Part shown: positions 47,063 through 57,384 of the stretch, in pieces | How positions within the stretch are numbered: the first letter of the stretch is position 1 | Layout of the letters: each line of letters opens with the position of its first letter | Assembly: GCF_003114835.2 (NCBI RefSeq) | Contig: NZ_AP025028.1 | Location: 3,376,001-3,440,000 of the forward strand | Origin: Leptospira kobayashii | GTDB taxonomy: Bacteria > Spirochaetota > Leptospiria > Leptospirales > Leptospiraceae | Reading direction: 5' to 3' | Length of the DNA stretch: 64,000 nucleotides | The notes under the pieces: generated by a model | Seen by the model: only the letters and a program-made list of their open reading frames with translations | Database searches by the model: none | Told to the model about the DNA's origin: nothing | Program-made: the position numbers and the translations under genes

Positions 47063-48073
47063 ATGGCGATTTACTCTAGATACGAACCTCATAGAAAGAA
47101 GAAAAGCGGAACCCCCTGGTTTCTGCTTATTTTCCTAATCATTCTTGGCTCTCTCGGGTACTTTTACCGAAAGGAAATTTTTTTTCTTTTTGCAAGGGAT
47201 CAAAGTGTCCGCGCGGAAAAAGCGAAAGAAAAACTGATCGAACTCTGGAAATCGGACAAATTGAAAGAATCCGATATAGAAGACTTTCAAACGGTTGCGA
47301 TCAATTTTTCCGAAAAAGACCCGACCGATCCGCAGGCATTTCACCTAATTGCGCGTAGTCTTTATTGGAATTTACCCCGAATCGGGATTTTTTTCGATTC
47401 TTCCAGTCTGGTACTGAATTTAGGTTCCGATTTTTCGGAATTTATCGGGAAGACCCAACTTGCCGAATCCACATTGGATTCGATTTTCTGGAACGCAAGA
47501 ACCGCCGAAGCCGTTGCCAGTTCTTCCTTTTCCGATTGGGAAAACAACCGTCTGTTATTATTTCTAGCCGAAACCTATCGCCAGGTAAAAAAACCGGGGG
47601 CGCTTACAAAAGATTACGGTTCCATTGATACATCCAAACTTTCTCCCGAATTCCAATCCGTGTTTATCTGGCTTCTTACATATAACACTATGCAGGCGGG
47701 AGATGCAGTAGGACTGGAAAAAATCCTGGACGCAACAAAAAAGCCTGGTTATACGGGAAGAATTCAATTTTCCCCCAGGGAAGAAAATTTTCTGAAAGGA
47801 ATGTCCAAATTCTATAAAAAAGATTATGTGAATTCACTTTCCCTGCTTCGTAGTACGAAAACCTCAAACCCTGACAAAATCACGGAAACAGCAGTCATCA
47901 CGGAAGCGAATATTTTTCATATGCAAAATCTCACTCAGAAAGGTATTGATTTGTTGGAAGAGTATTATGCTTTTTCTGGCAAAAAAAATGAAGAGATTTT
48001 AAATATCATTCGGGTTATGCTGAAAGAGAGGCCGACGGCAAAAACGAAATTGGATGTGGGTCTTCCCAAATGA
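47063..48073 (+). CDS. Membrane-anchored TPR-like protein of unknown function
   Basis: 336 residues from ATG 47063 (MAIYSRYEPHRKKK...), preceded by GGAG at seven bases; a longer frame from 46943 lies over the divergent gene and promoter and is unlikely. One membrane segment (about 15-35, WFLLIFLIILGSLGYFY) anchors a helical domain with repeat-like pairs (LLFLAETYRQVKKPGAL, KGMSKFYKKDYVNSLSLLRS). No family recognised. The stop overlaps the next gene by 4 bases. Confidence 0.65.
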   Translation: MAIYSRYEPHRKKKSGTPWFLLIFLIILGSLGYFYRKEIFFLFARDQSVRAEKAKEKLIELWKSDKLKESDIEDFQTVAINFSEKDPTDPQAFHLIARSLYWNLPRIGIFFDSSSLVLNLGSDFSEFIGKTQLAESTLDSIFWNARTAEAVASSSFSDWENNRLLLFLAETYRQVKKPGALTKDYGSIDTSKLSPEFQSVFIWLLTYNTMQAGDAVGLEKILDATKKPGYTGRIQFSPREENFLKGMSKFYKKDYVNSLSLLRSTKTSNPDKITETAVITEANIFHMQNLTQKGIDLLEEYYAFSGKKNEEILNIIRVMLKERPTAKTKLDVGLPK

Positions 48074-48429
48074 CGAGCTTGCGAAATAAAGTTTATCTAT
48101 TACTCATTTTTCTTTTGGGAATATTCAATTATTATTGCGGACTTTTTGAAAAACGCCTTCCTCCCAAAGGAGAGTTCTGCGATGTAATGGTAAAACCTCC
48201 CGCTTGTTTGTACGCCGATTTTGAAAAACGCAAACTCTTTTGGAACGATACGGAATATGAACTAACACTTCGTACACGGACAGAATATACGTTCCTTTAC
48301 CAAGACAAGAAAGCGGAACTTTTGGTTTCTACACAAAACAGATTGGATATGAAACTTCCCGATTCAAATCAGCCACCGAAGTTTTATATGCGCAAAAAAG
48401 AAAAATTCGCACATGAACCGCCTAAATGA
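48070..48429 (+). CDS. Small putative lipoprotein
   Basis: 119 residues with a hydrophobic start ending in IFNYYCGLF, a possible lipobox (Cys at about 23), and two further Cys (EFCDVM, PACLY). The mature domain is small and beta-rich (TEYELTLRTRTEYTFLYQ). No homolog recognised. ATGA overlap with the TPR-like gene suggests the two act together at the membrane. Confidence 0.58.
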   Translation: MTSLRNKVYLLLIFLLGIFNYYCGLFEKRLPPKGEFCDVMVKPPACLYADFEKRKLFWNDTEYELTLRTRTEYTFLYQDKKAELLVSTQNRLDMKLPDSNQPPKFYMRKKEKFAHEPPK

Positions 48430-48436
48430 CATTACT

Positions 48437-48853
48437 ATGAAAAAATCCATCGCAGAGATTCAAAAAGAAATCATAGAAGAGTTTTCCGACTTACAGGATT
48501 GGGAAGAAAAATTCCAATACCTGATCGAGCTGGGAGAAGAACTCCCTCCCTATCCGGAAGAAAAACGATCGGATGCATACATAGTGCCCGGCTGCCAGGC
48601 CAAGGTCTGGGTCTATCCAAAATTGGAGAACGGTGCCTTGACATTTTTTGCAGACAGTGACACAGCCCTTACCAAAGGTTTGATTGCGATTTTAATACGA
48701 GTATTTTCCGACCATTCTCCCGAAGAGATAGCAAATGCTTCTTTGGGATTTATAGAGGAAATCGGATTGTCCAAGTTTCTATCCATCTCCCGAAGAAACG
48801 GACTTTCCTCAATGGTCAATATGTTACAAAATTTTGCCAAACACCCACAGTAA
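48437..48853 (+). CDS. sufE: SufE-family sulfur acceptor protein
   Basis: 138 residues from ATG 48437; an ATG at 48413 would add eight residues and overlap the previous gene. SufE takes persulfide sulfur from the cysteine desulfurase SufS for iron-sulfur assembly. WEEKFQYLIELGEELPPYP is the N-terminal signature and VPGCQAKVWV carries the reactive Cys in its loop. No sufS or sufBCD is adjacent, so it is a stand-alone copy. Confidence 0.88.
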   Translation: MKKSIAEIQKEIIEEFSDLQDWEEKFQYLIELGEELPPYPEEKRSDAYIVPGCQAKVWVYPKLENGALTFFADSDTALTKGLIAILIRVFSDHSPEEIANASLGFIEEIGLSKFLSISRRNGLSSMVNMLQNFAKHPQ

Positions 48854-48903
48854 TTTGTACTTTCCTTTCTGATCAATCCGGTATAGGATGAGTCCACTCT
48901 CGA

Positions 48904-50103
48904 ATGATGGACAGTTGCATGTACAGATTGTTTCTCTTAATCTTCTTTACCTTCCTGTTAAACTGCGGTAAGGATCTCTCTCCTTTTGGCGGACCTCCTA
49001 CAATTTCACCCCTACCGGACAGAACCAAACCGGAGTGGCCCACCCTCGACTGGAAAGAAACCAAACCGGAATCCGTCGGCGTATCGGGCGAAAAACTGAA
49101 ATTAGTCGGTGAGTATGCTTTCGCGAGAACGGGAGATGAAACGGACAGAAAAGGAAAAAGAACCGACGCACTTCTTATCATTCGCAACGGGAAAATCATT
49201 TTCGAACAATATGCACGCAATTTTACAAAGGAATCCACTCACCTAACTTGGTCGGTATCCAAAAGTATCATCCAAGCGCTTTACGGGATCACGATTAAAA
49301 ACGGACTGATCAAACTGGATGACCCCGGTTATTATCATTTTGAATCTTTAGGAAAAGACGAAGCCCATAAAAAAATCACGATCCGTCATCTCTTGAATAT
49401 GTCTTCGGGTCTCGATGGGGAAGAAGGTTATGAAAGCGGACCTCTTAAATCTTCCGTGATTGCCATGTTGTACACCCGTGGAAGAAAAGATATGGGTGAA
49501 TTTTGCAGCGAGCTTCCTCTTCGTGCGGAACCGGGCACCCAAGTTTATTATTCCAGCTGCGATACGAACATTCTGTCCGCCATCCTGAAAAAAGTCTATG
49601 GCCAGGAAGCTTACGAAGATTTGGTTTATACCAAATTATTCGGAACACTTGGAATCAAAAACGCTCCTTTCGAACAGGATGGGTCCGGCACATTTGTAGG
49701 ATCGTCTTACTTGTATTTGACGGCGAGGGATTTGGCAAAGATAGGATATCTTTATTTGAATGACGGGGTTTGGGAAGGAAACCGTTTACTTCCCGAAGGT
49801 TGGGTGGATTTTACAAGAACTCCCGCTCCCGGTTACAAAACCACCCCTTTCAGTGAGGATCTTTCCCAAGACAATTATACATCCCACTGGTATGCAAATA
49901 CGGGAGTTCCCGACAGAGGGGTTCCCGAACCTTGGCCGGATGGACCGAAGGATACTTTTGCAGCTCTCGGCCATTGGGGACAGATGTTATACGTAATCCC
50001 AAGTCTTGATATAATCGTTGTTAGATACGGTGACGATCGTGAGAAAGGGACTTTCAGCAAAAATGAACTTCTTAAACTTGTAAAAGAATCGGTAATCAGG
50101 TAG
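48904..50103 (+). CDS. Serine hydrolase, class C beta-lactamase family, lipoprotein
   Basis: 399 residues. The signal LLIFFTFLLNCGKD ends in a lipobox Cys at about 21; starts at 48904, 48907 or 48919 are possible. The beta-lactamase-fold motifs are SVSK (Ser117-Lys120 in LTWSVSKSII), YYSSCDTN for the YxN loop (the Asn is Ser) and GHWGQML for the KTG-like third motif. Such proteins are mostly esterases, transacylases or DD-peptidases; a resistance role is not implied. The small membrane-protein gene starts 5 bases on. Confidence 0.85.
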   Translation: MMDSCMYRLFLLIFFTFLLNCGKDLSPFGGPPTISPLPDRTKPEWPTLDWKETKPESVGVSGEKLKLVGEYAFARTGDETDRKGKRTDALLIIRNGKIIFEQYARNFTKESTHLTWSVSKSIIQALYGITIKNGLIKLDDPGYYHFESLGKDEAHKKITIRHLLNMSSGLDGEEGYESGPLKSSVIAMLYTRGRKDMGEFCSELPLRAEPGTQVYYSSCDTNILSAILKKVYGQEAYEDLVYTKLFGTLGIKNAPFEQDGSGTFVGSSYLYLTARDLAKIGYLYLNDGVWEGNRLLPEGWVDFTRTPAPGYKTTPFSEDLSQDNYTSHWYANTGVPDRGVPEPWPDGPKDTFAALGHWGQMLYVIPSLDIIVVRYGDDREKGTFSKNELLKLVKESVIR

Positions 50104-50108
50104 TCTTT

Positions 50109-50420
50109 ATGAAAAAGAAAATTGCAATCGGTATAGCTAGTTTTTTCTTGATTTTACTTTTTTGGGTGCAATGGAATTGGAAACATTTATCCGCTTTCCC
50201 CGCCATTATCTCCAGTTTTTATTCCAAAGAATTCTGTTCTTGTTATTACGTAATGAAACAATCCGAGGAACAATGTCATAATTTCGCAAGACAATGGGTT
50301 CCCATTAGCCTATTCAACCTGGATCAAACTAACAAAGAAGTAACGGTTTCTGGTTTGGGTAGAACAAACAAGGCAAAGTATTTGGGAGAAAGATTGGGCT
50401 GCAGATTGGTGAATGATTGA
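50109..50420 (+). CDS. Small membrane protein of unknown function
   Basis: 103 residues with one N-terminal membrane segment (IAIGIASFFLILLFWVQW) and an outside domain with four cysteines (KEFCSCYYVMK, EQCHNFA, LGCRLVN). It is co-transcribed with the serine hydrolase, which suggests a partner at the membrane. I do not recognise a family. Confidence 0.6.
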   Translation: MKKKIAIGIASFFLILLFWVQWNWKHLSAFPAIISSFYSKEFCSCYYVMKQSEEQCHNFARQWVPISLFNLDQTNKEVTVSGLGRTNKAKYLGERLGCRLVND

Positions 50421-50466
50421 AACCTTTAGGATACTGAAAAACAAAACAATCATTCCGATTTTTATT

Positions 50467-50619
50467 CTAAATTCCCTTGTGAACCGTATGAGTATACAAA
50501 CGGATTTTAGCCTGCTTAAGCCATTCGGAAAGAGCCCTTTGGAGAGAGTCGGTAATATTCTTACCCCCGGAATATTTCTGAACTTCGGCAATCAGGTCAT
50601 CTGGTAAAATAGCGGTCAC
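50467..50619 (-). pseudogene. Decayed ribbon-helix-helix antitoxin gene (VapB-like)
   Basis: Fifty codons from GTG 50617-50619 to TAG 50467-50469 read VTAILPDDLIAEVQKYSGGK and NITDSLQRALSEWLK, which match the start of RHH antitoxins of the 'TKVTAILPDDLI' kind. The frame is open upstream (CGT ACG AAA GTG) to a TAA but has no ATG; the place where the ATG should be now reads AAT. The C-terminal half (RLYTHTVHKGI) no longer looks like an antitoxin and no toxin gene follows on the minus strand. I read it as a remnant of a toxin-antitoxin pair. Confidence 0.6.
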
Positions 50620-50629
50620 TTTCGTACGA

Positions 50630-50660
50630 TTGATTATACGATATCGATTCGTATAATCAA
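50630..50660. promoter_or_regulatory. 12-bp perfect palindrome upstream of the antitoxin remnant
   Basis: TTGATTATACGA (50630-50641) and TCGTATAATCAA (50649-50660) are exact reverse complements with a 7-base centre. It lies directly before the decayed antitoxin reading frame, where autorepressed toxin-antitoxin operons carry their operator. It has kept perfect symmetry although the gene has decayed, so it may still bind a related antitoxin. Confidence 0.65.
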
Positions 50661-50689
50661 CTTAAATCTCTATACCGATCGAGTCCGAC

Positions 50690-51598
50690 CTATCTGTAAT
50701 TCGGAAAGATAAAATTGATTCCGAAGATCAAACCCTTTGATTTGACTTCCTCGGGGACGATTCCGAAATTCTGTCCCCGGATGGAATCCATACAAGATTG
50801 ATCCACTACGACCTGTCCTTGGGAAGAAACCAAACGGACATCCACTACTTTACCCGAATCGTTTAACATAAACAAAACTTTGGTCATCCCGGGTTTGATC
50901 CCTTCCCTGACTACGGTTCCGGCCATATCCCTATAGGCAAAGTTTCCTCCTCCCGGAGGAGCGAATGATTGTTCGATTTGGCGCAGCATGTTTTTAAAAT
51001 AATGATAACCTGCAAGTTCTTTGGTAGGCACGGTCAACGCCTTTGATCCGTCCCAACGAAACAAAAAATCCTGCTGAAAGCGATAGTTGAAAGGAATCTT
51101 CATCATCTGTCCACTCGACTGACTTTGATTTGGTGATTCCTGTTGGTTCTGATTGGTTTTGGGGTCCGCTTTAAAAATCCCTACTTCGAATATTTCGTCT
51201 TCTTTTGTTTGTTCCGCCTTCGGTTGTGCGGTCGAAGGATTGGAAGCTTTGCTTCCGAATACAAACTCACGAAAAGAGGAAAGTGCATGAAACCCTTGTT
51301 TTTCGGTGAGCCCGCCACCGCCCGCGGACTCTTTATTGGAAAGAGCTTTGTATTCGTCTTTTTTATCGGGATTGATAAACTGTTGTTCTACCAGAACATC
51401 ATAGATTTTTTCTTTTTCCTGCGCGGTCAGCTCTTCGGAAGCGGATTCTTCCCCTAACATCTTCCACAACATATTGCGGGTGATCAAATGGCCCAGGATC
51501 AACGAGGAAAGTAATACCACAAACGCTGCGGAATAGAATAAACGTTTTTCGCCCTCTTCCTTCTCGGGAAGTTGAAAATCAAAAAAGACCGGGGCCAT
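50690..51598 (-). CDS. TonB-like energy-transduction protein
   Basis: 302 residues from ATG 51596-51598, which has AGGTGA five bases upstream; a GTG three codons earlier is weaker. One membrane segment ([16 protein letters not shown]), a long Gln/Asn/Ser-rich linker ([11 protein letters not shown]) and a C-terminal TonB-like domain ([22 protein letters not shown] ... SCMDSIRG in separate blocks). It resembles TonB/TolA C-terminal proteins that couple inner-membrane energy to outer-membrane receptors, but no ExbB/ExbD is adjacent. It overlaps the ruvB end by 20 bases. Confidence 0.7.
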   Translation of the reverse strand: MAPVFFDFQLPEKEEGEKRLFYSAAFVVLLSSLILGHLITRNMLWKMLGEESASEELTAQEKEKIYDVLVEQQFINPDKKDEYKALSNKESAGGGGLTEKQGFHALSSFREFVFGSKASNPSTAQPKAEQTKEDEIFEVGIFKADPKTNQNQQESPNQSQSSGQMMKIPFNYRFQQDFLFRWDGSKALTVPTKELAGYHYFKNMLRQIEQSFAPPGGGNFAYRDMAGTVVREGIKPGMTKVLFMLNDSGKVVDVRLVSSQGQVVVDQSCMDSIRGQNFGIVPEEVKSKGLIFGINFIFPNYR

Positions 51599-52604
51599 CT
51601 TTTTCACCTAGTTTAACCTGTGTTACATAGGGATATCCCATATGTTCGTATGCGGCACGAGTCGCCACTCTTCCGGCCGGGGTTCTGTCAATCAGGCCGA
51701 TACGAACCAAAAAAGGTTCGTATGTATCTTCAATCGTTCTTTCTTCTTCTCCGAGAACCACTGCAATCGGTTTGATTCCCACGGGTCCTCCTGAATAACG
51801 ATTGATTAAAATATCCAGGATCTGCCTGTCTACACCGTCCAATCCCAGATGATCCACACCCATCCTGTCAAAAGCGAAACGACAGGTGGTGATACCGACA
51901 GATTTTTCATTTCGAACTTCTCCGAAGTCCCTCACCCTCTTTAACAGGTGATTGGCGATCCGGGGGGTTTTACGGCTTCTTTTTCCGATTTCCAAAGCAA
52001 CCCCTTCTTCCAAAACAACGGAAAGTAGTTTTGCAGAACGATCGACTATGATTGCCATCTCTTCGTCGGAATAAAAATCCAATTTCAAATGAATCCCAAA
52101 CCGGGATTTTAACGGATCACTGACCAACCCCGATCTTGTGGTAGCTCCTACCAAAGTAAACGGCTGTAATTGGATCTGGAGCGCATTTGCGGTCACTCCT
52201 TCCCCCACTACCAAATCCACAAAATAGTTCTCCATGGCAGGATACAATAGCTCCTCTTGTTTTTTAACAAATCCATGGATTTCATCAACGAAAAACACTT
52301 CATTGGTTTTCAGAAGTGTAAGAAACCGAACCAAATCAGCTCCCTTTGAAATAGCAGGCGCTGATGTAGAGGTAAAGGCAACCGAGAGCTCATTGGCAAT
52401 GATATTGGCGAGAGTGGTCTTTCCTAGCCCGGGAGGACCGGAAATCAGAACATGGTCAAGTGGAGACCTTCGTTTTTTAGCGGCTTCTATATAGACGGAG
52501 AGGTTCTCCAGAACCTCTCTCTGTCCAATAAATTCGGAAAGTTTAGTAGGACGAAGCTGTGGTTCGTCTATGCTTTCCGTATTGATCTCTTCTCGTAAAC
52601 CCAC
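51579..52604 (-). CDS. ruvB: Holliday junction branch-migration ATPase RuvB
   Basis: 341 residues, usual length. Walker [12 protein letters not shown], Walker [10 protein letters not shown], the arginine-finger region [18 protein letters not shown], and a C-terminal winged helix with [14 protein letters not shown]. RuvB with RuvA drives branch migration and resolution with RuvC. Neither ruvA nor ruvC is beside it, which is common in scattered ruv genes. Its ATG directly abuts the HtrA stop. Confidence 0.97.
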   Translation of the reverse strand: MGLREEINTESIDEPQLRPTKLSEFIGQREVLENLSVYIEAAKKRRSPLDHVLISGPPGLGKTTLANIIANELSVAFTSTSAPAISKGADLVRFLTLLKTNEVFFVDEIHGFVKKQEELLYPAMENYFVDLVVGEGVTANALQIQLQPFTLVGATTRSGLVSDPLKSRFGIHLKLDFYSDEEMAIIVDRSAKLLSVVLEEGVALEIGKRSRKTPRIANHLLKRVRDFGEVRNEKSVGITTCRFAFDRMGVDHLGLDGVDRQILDILINRYSGGPVGIKPIAVVLGEEERTIEDTYEPFLVRIGLIDRTPAGRVATRAAYEHMGYPYVTQVKLGEKDGPGLF

Positions 52605-53780
52605 TCAATTTGGTTTCTGCTCCGGAGTGACCTGCGTCAAGATTTCATTTTTATTTCGAATGATTTTTATCTCGAGTCGTTTCCCGATTTTTGATCCTCG
52701 AACAAAATTAATCAGTTCTTCCGGAGCTGAAATTTCCTTTCCGCCGATCTCAATAATCACATCACCCAACTTGAGTCCCGCTTTGTCGGCAGGAGAACCT
52801 TTGATGATTTGTCTGACAATCGCACCTTTTTCCGAAGGAAGTTTCAACTGAGCAATGTCTTCTTCCGTAATGATATCAAGTCCTACCCCAAGCCAAGGTC
52901 TGACTACCTTGCCGTTGACTTTAAGTTCTTCCGCTACTTTTCTAGCCTCATTGATTGGAATGGTAAATCCGATTCCGACGGAACCTCCCGATTGAGAAGC
53001 GATCATCCGATTGATTCCGATTACTTCACCACGGATATTCAAAAGCGGGCCTCCGCTATTTCCCTGATTGATCGCAGCATCCGTTTGGATATAAGAAAGT
53101 CCGGAGCTATCAATCCCACCCCTTTGCACTGCTGAAACAACTCCCACTGTAAACGATTGTTCAAATCCGAGCGGAGCACCGATGGCAATCGCCCAATTTC
53201 CCACCTTTACCTTGTTAGAGTCTGCAAGAGGGATCGGTGTCAAAGTTCCTTTGGGTGCGTCAATCTTAAGTAAGGCAATGTCCATGGTTTCATCGGACCC
53301 GATGAGTTTGGCCTCGTAAGCTTTATGTGTTTTGAATTTTACAGTTAATTTGTCCATGTCCTTGATCACATGATGGTTGGTCATAATGTAACCGTCATCA
53401 TTCAGAACAATACCTGATCCCAAACCGGTTTGTTTTTGTTGCATTACTTTGCCGGCGCCTTGTCCTGGTCTTCCTTGGCGTCCGAAAAAATGATCAAAAA
53501 ACGGATCTCCCGCGAAGGGATGTTGTTGTACATTTACCGTACGTTCTGTAGCTATGGAAACAACACTGGGAGAAGCCTTATCAAATACTTCCTGAAAAGC
53601 ATCTTCCAAAGCTACTGCTTGCGTTTGTGCGGGAGATAGTTTATCGGAACCGTCTGCTTTTAATTGTAATGGATTTTCAGAATGGGAGTCCCCACAGGTA
53701 ATAATGGGTGATAAAAATGTCCCGATTAATAATGAAGTGGCGGCGACTGCAATGAATTTGAAAGGATTTTGTTTATTCAT
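52605..53780 (-). CDS. HtrA/DegQ-type periplasmic serine protease with PDZ domain
   Basis: 391 residues. An N-terminal signal or anchor with a possible lipobox Cys (PIITCGDS, about residue 29), then a trypsin-fold domain with the triad His137 (TNHHVIKD), Asp168 (MDIALLK) and Ser242 (GNSGGPLL). One PDZ domain closes the protein ([19 protein letters not shown]). Domain order and single PDZ resemble DegS/DegQ-type proteases that check envelope proteins. It is the first gene of htrA-ruvB-tonB-like; ruvB follows without a gap. Confidence 0.92.
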   Translation of the reverse strand: MNKQNPFKFIAVAATSLLIGTFLSPIITCGDSHSENPLQLKADGSDKLSPAQTQAVALEDAFQEVFDKASPSVVSIATERTVNVQQHPFAGDPFFDHFFGRQGRPGQGAGKVMQQKQTGLGSGIVLNDDGYIMTNHHVIKDMDKLTVKFKTHKAYEAKLIGSDETMDIALLKIDAPKGTLTPIPLADSNKVKVGNWAIAIGAPLGFEQSFTVGVVSAVQRGGIDSSGLSYIQTDAAINQGNSGGPLLNIRGEVIGINRMIASQSGGSVGIGFTIPINEARKVAEELKVNGKVVRPWLGVGLDIITEEDIAQLKLPSEKGAIVRQIIKGSPADKAGLKLGDVIIEIGGKEISAPEELINFVRGSKIGKRLEIKIIRNKNEILTQVTPEQKPN

Positions 53781-53912
53781 AGATCGTATATTCTTCTCCT
53801 TTGTTTAATTAGACTGGATTCAAGAACATTAGTTCCATACATCCCCATTTCCTCAAATCGAATTTTCCATAAAATACTTGAACGAAAGTTTAAATTTTGG
53901 GAACCTTTCCGT

Positions 53913-54464
53913 ATGGCTTCCACAGTTCTTATCCCATTTGCCGAAGGTTTCGAGGAAATGGAAGGTATTATACTCGTAGACGTTCTTAGGCGCGGGAATG
54001 TATCGGTTGTTACAGCTTCATTGAATGAAGCACCGGTAGTCGCCGCGAGAAAAACAATTCACCTAACAGATAAAACATTACTCTCCGTAAAAGATCAAAT
54101 TTTCGATATTATCATTTTACCCGGTGGACAGGAAGGGGCGAAAAATCTTCAAAATTCGGATTTGCTGAAAAAGATAATCTTCAAACACAGGGATCTGGGA
54201 AAAGAAATCGGAGCCATTTGCGCCGCACCGAATGTACTCAGAAACTGGGGGATCATCTCGGAAGAGGATAAATTCACCGCCTTCCCCACAAGTCTTATGT
54301 TAGGTGAAGGCGGGGTATATACATCGGACAGAATCGTTTCACATAATAAAGTGCTTACGAGTTTAGGGCCCGGGTCTGCTTTTGAATTTGCTCTTTTTAT
54401 CTTGGAAAAACTGGAAGGAAAGGAAACCAGAATCAAGGTGGAAGCGGCGCTTCACTTACCTTAG
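53913..54464 (+). CDS. DJ-1/PfpI family protein
   Basis: 183 residues from ATG 53913-53915 (MASTVLIPFAEGFEEME); the frame is open to 53769 but that stretch is the divergent promoter region. DJ-1 motifs are complete: Glu in FAEGFEEME, reactive Cys in GAICAAPNVL, and the His-containing loop near the end. DJ-1 relatives are redox sensors, glyoxalases or deglycases; substrate not deducible. Its stop overlaps the convergent STAS gene by 4 bases. Confidence 0.88.
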   Translation: MASTVLIPFAEGFEEMEGIILVDVLRRGNVSVVTASLNEAPVVAARKTIHLTDKTLLSVKDQIFDIIILPGGQEGAKNLQNSDLLKKIIFKHRDLGKEIGAICAAPNVLRNWGIISEEDKFTAFPTSLMLGEGGVYTSDRIVSHNKVLTSLGPGSAFEFALFILEKLEGKETRIKVEAALHLP

Positions 54465-54817
54465 TTTATTTCATCTCTTTCGGCGATAATTGCCTGAATG
54501 GCGGCGGCTTCGTCAGCATACACTTCCAAATGACTCTCCATTCCGGTAAGCTTAAACACTTTGGCAACGGAACCATGCACATGGCAAACTTTGAGATTGC
54601 CATGGTATTTTTTAAGCTTGTACATCGCAGTGACCAAAGTTCCGATCCCGGAAGAGTCCATAAACGGAACTTTCGCTAGATTCACTACAATCTCATACTG
54701 CTGAGTTTTGATCTTAGAATCGAGAATGTCCTTTAGCTCTTTGGCATTATAAAGGTCCACTTCTCCTTCCAGAGCAATCACTGGAATTGAATCTATTATG
54801 GTCTCGTGAATCAACAT
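54461..54817 (-). CDS. STAS-domain anti-anti-sigma factor
   Basis: 118 residues: one STAS domain with FMDSSGIGTLV, containing the serine phosphorylated by anti-sigma kinases (Ser55/56). When dephosphorylated by a PP2C such as those at 4337 or 41788, it would bind and remove the anti-sigma factor. The kinase is not in this window, so the wiring is inferred. It lies 45 bases after the acyl-CoA carboxylase gene at the end of the glm operon. Confidence 0.9.
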   Translation of the reverse strand: MLIHETIIDSIPVIALEGEVDLYNAKELKDILDSKIKTQQYEIVVNLAKVPFMDSSGIGTLVTAMYKLKKYHGNLKVCHVHGSVAKVFKLTGMESHLEVYADEAAAIQAIIAERDEIN

Positions 54818-54862
54818 TTTGTTTGAGTTTTCATATCAAAAGGAAATGGAAAAGAAAAAAAC

Positions 54863-56464
54863 TTACATCCTAAAAACGCCGAAAGGTTTTCTTTCTTCGT
54901 CTCGCTTGGAAACAATCGACAAGGCCCGCCCTAAAGTCACCCTAGTTTCGCTCGGGTCTAAAACCCCATCATCCCACAAACGTGCGGAACTGTAGATAGA
55001 AGAAGATTTTTTCTCATAATCGTCTAAGATAGGTTTTTTGAATTTGACTTCTTCTTCCGGAGTAAGTGTCTTTCCTTCCTTTTCCGCCTGATCCAGTTTC
55101 ACTGTCCAAAGTACATTGGAGGCCTGCTCTCCTCCCATGACCGAAATTTTCGCGTTAGGCCACATCCATAAAAAATCCGGTGAAAACGCCCTACCGCACA
55201 TTCCATAATTTCCCGCCCCGTAGGAACCCCCAATAACAACAGTTAATTTTGGTACGGTTGTAGTGGAAACCGCATTGACCATCTTTGCTCCGTCTCTTGC
55301 AATCCCTGCATTTTCGAATTTTTTCCCCACCATAAACCCTGTTATATTTTGTAAAAATAGAAGAGGAATTCTCCTCTGGTCGCAAAGTTCGATAAAATGA
55401 GCGGCTTTCAAAGCACTCTCGGAAAACAGTACTCCGTTGTTGGCAATGATCCCTACAGGATATCCGAAAATTTCGGAAAACCCACAAACAAGAGTCGTCG
55501 CATATAATTTTTTGAATTCATGAAAGCGGGAACCATCCACCAAACGGGCGATAATTTCCTTCACATCGTAGGATTTGCGGGAATCTTTTTGGATGATTCC
55601 GTAGATTTCCTCTCCCGGATAAAGCGGATCCTGAGAAGGTAGAGAAACCGTTTTCTTTTTGTGATTTAGATTTTTAATAATGGAACGTGTAATTTCAATG
55701 GCATGAAAATCGTCTTCCGCAAGATGATCCGTTACTCCGGAAACACGACAATGAACGTCTGCACCACCTAACTCTTCCGGTGTGACGACCTCACCCGTTG
55801 CCGCTTTGACAAGAGGTGGGCCTCCCAGGAATATGGTTCCGTTTCCCTTTACGATCACGGATTCGTCGGACATTGCGGGAATATAGGCTCCACCGGCAGT
55901 GCAAGATCCCATAACAACCGCTATCTGAGAAATTCCCTTTGCGCTCATATTCGCCTGGTTGAAAAATATTTTACCGAAATGATCCTTGTCCGGAAAAACT
56001 TCATCCTGCAAAGGAAGGAATGCTCCGCCGGAATCCACAAGGTATACACAAGGAAGATGATTTTTTTCGGCAATTTCCTGAGCACGTAAATGTTTTTTGA
56101 CCGTAAGAGGATAATAAGTTCCTCCTTTTACGGTAGCGTCATTGGCAACGATCATACATTCCACGCCTTCAATCCGACCGATCCCAGTTATGATCCCCGC
56201 AGATGGAACAACATCGGGATAAACTTCATGAGCGGCAAGAGTGGAAAGTTCCAAAAATTCGGTATCAACATCTAACAAATGCTCAATTCTCTCTCTGGCG
56301 GTAAGTTTGCCTCTGGACTTGTGCTTTTCCTGCGCCTTTTCCCCACCACCTAACTTTACTTGTTTAATGGTTTGGCGAATGGGAACAACCAATTCCAAAA
56401 ATGCGGATCTGTTTTCTTGGAACTCTTTGGCGGAGTTTCGGATGTTAGATAGAATGGTTTCCAT
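54863..56464 (-). CDS. Acyl-CoA carboxylase beta subunit (PccB/MccB-like carboxyltransferase)
   Basis: 533 residues with the crotonase-like carboxyltransferase fold in two halves. Blocks seen are [55 protein letters not shown] and [18 protein letters not shown]; these and the [11 protein letters not shown] stretch fit methylcrotonyl-CoA carboxylase beta better than acetyl-CoA AccD. Partner subunits with biotin are at 14300-16233. It is 2 bases after the alpha/beta hydrolase gene. The substrate, methylcrotonyl- or propionyl-CoA, is not resolved. Confidence 0.9.
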   Translation of the reverse strand: METILSNIRNSAKEFQENRSAFLELVVPIRQTIKQVKLGGGEKAQEKHKSRGKLTARERIEHLLDVDTEFLELSTLAAHEVYPDVVPSAGIITGIGRIEGVECMIVANDATVKGGTYYPLTVKKHLRAQEIAEKNHLPCVYLVDSGGAFLPLQDEVFPDKDHFGKIFFNQANMSAKGISQIAVVMGSCTAGGAYIPAMSDESVIVKGNGTIFLGGPPLVKAATGEVVTPEELGGADVHCRVSGVTDHLAEDDFHAIEITRSIIKNLNHKKKTVSLPSQDPLYPGEEIYGIIQKDSRKSYDVKEIIARLVDGSRFHEFKKLYATTLVCGFSEIFGYPVGIIANNGVLFSESALKAAHFIELCDQRRIPLLFLQNITGFMVGKKFENAGIARDGAKMVNAVSTTTVPKLTVVIGGSYGAGNYGMCGRAFSPDFLWMWPNAKISVMGGEQASNVLWTVKLDQAEKEGKTLTPEEEVKFKKPILDDYEKKSSSIYSSARLWDDGVLDPSETRVTLGRALSIVSKRDEERKPFGVFRM

Positions 56465-56466
56465 GT

Positions 56467-57381
56467 TTATTCCTCAGGATTTATTTTATTGCGGGAGAAA
56501 TGAAATGTTTTTGATTTATTTCTGGAATAGGAATCCACCAAATATTCGATCTTAACGGAAAGTTCCTCAGGGCATTCTTCCATTGGCAGATGTTTGGCGG
56601 GGACTGTAGCTAGGCCGCTTGTTCGAAGAGTCATTTTGATAAACTCGGTTTGATAAGGGGAAAGTCTGGTATCCTCGTCTCCAACGATGATTTGACGTAG
56701 TCCGATCAAAGATTTGACTCCGTCTTCCGCATCTCTCAAAGCATGAGAAGAACGATCCACATTATTCAGATACTCTAGAGTGTTTTTGCGGGCACTACCG
56801 GCAAATAACATCTGATAGGTGTCTTTTTCCCAACCTTTCTCGAACACAAATCCCTTTTTAGTTAAAAAGATTTGGTAAAAGAACCTAAGGAAAGGCGGAC
56901 GAAACAAAAAAGACAATATGAATCCGAAAATAGGAATCCGAAGCAAACTCACCGGAAGATAAAAACGAAATTTCGGTAAATTCAAAAAGCCGTTCACTAT
57001 GGTTAAGGACTTCACAAGCTCGGGGTGTTCTTTTAACAAAAAAGCAAGTATGGGTAAAGCGTAATCATGAACCACCACATGAACTTTTTTTTCACCTACC
57101 AATTTTTCCAAAAAGGAATACAAATGATATGCCTGCATTCTATGGGACAAAGGGGAATTCGGTCTTTCACTTAAACCCACTCCTAAAAAATCGGGAGCAA
57201 TGACTCTGTATTTTTTTTCCAGAATGCCGATCAACTTTCTGTAATGATAGGAAGTTATTAAAAATCCGTGCAAAAGCAAAACGATCTCATCCTGTTTTCC
57301 ACTTTCTCTGTAAAAAAAACGGACTCCGTTTACTTCCAAATATTTTCCCGAATTGATATGCTCTTGCAAAGAGGGATTCAA
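56467..57381 (-). CDS. Alpha/beta hydrolase with Asp nucleophile (haloalkane-dehalogenase-like)
   Basis: 304 residues. The oxyanion loop is [11 protein letters not shown], and the nucleophile elbow [10 protein letters not shown] carries Asp where esterases have Ser, as in haloalkane dehalogenases and epoxide hydrolases. [15 protein letters not shown] is the fold's second strand. Near the C-terminus [12 protein letters not shown] has the catalytic His with its acidic neighbour (KHLPMEE). The cap domain is hydrophobic. Real substrate unknown; it sits between the GlmU-like and the carboxylase genes with 3- and 2-base gaps. Confidence 0.78.
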   Translation of the reverse strand: MNPSLQEHINSGKYLEVNGVRFFYRESGKQDEIVLLLHGFLITSYHYRKLIGILEKKYRVIAPDFLGVGLSERPNSPLSHRMQAYHLYSFLEKLVGEKKVHVVVHDYALPILAFLLKEHPELVKSLTIVNGFLNLPKFRFYLPVSLLRIPIFGFILSFLFRPPFLRFFYQIFLTKKGFVFEKGWEKDTYQMLFAGSARKNTLEYLNNVDRSSHALRDAEDGVKSLIGLRQIIVGDEDTRLSPYQTEFIKMTLRTSGLATVPAKHLPMEECPEELSVKIEYLVDSYSRNKSKTFHFSRNKINPEE

Positions 57382-57384
57382 AAC

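Noticed and set aside
48904..50103. Beta-lactamase resistance gene
   Set aside because: The second motif is YSS rather than YxN and the third is HWG rather than KTG; lipoprotein esterase/peptidase relatives are likelier.
50310..50591. A 93-codon minus-strand frame as the missing toxin
   Set aside because: It starts inside the antitoxin remnant in another frame, overlaps the membrane-protein gene antisense and has no PIN or other toxin motif.
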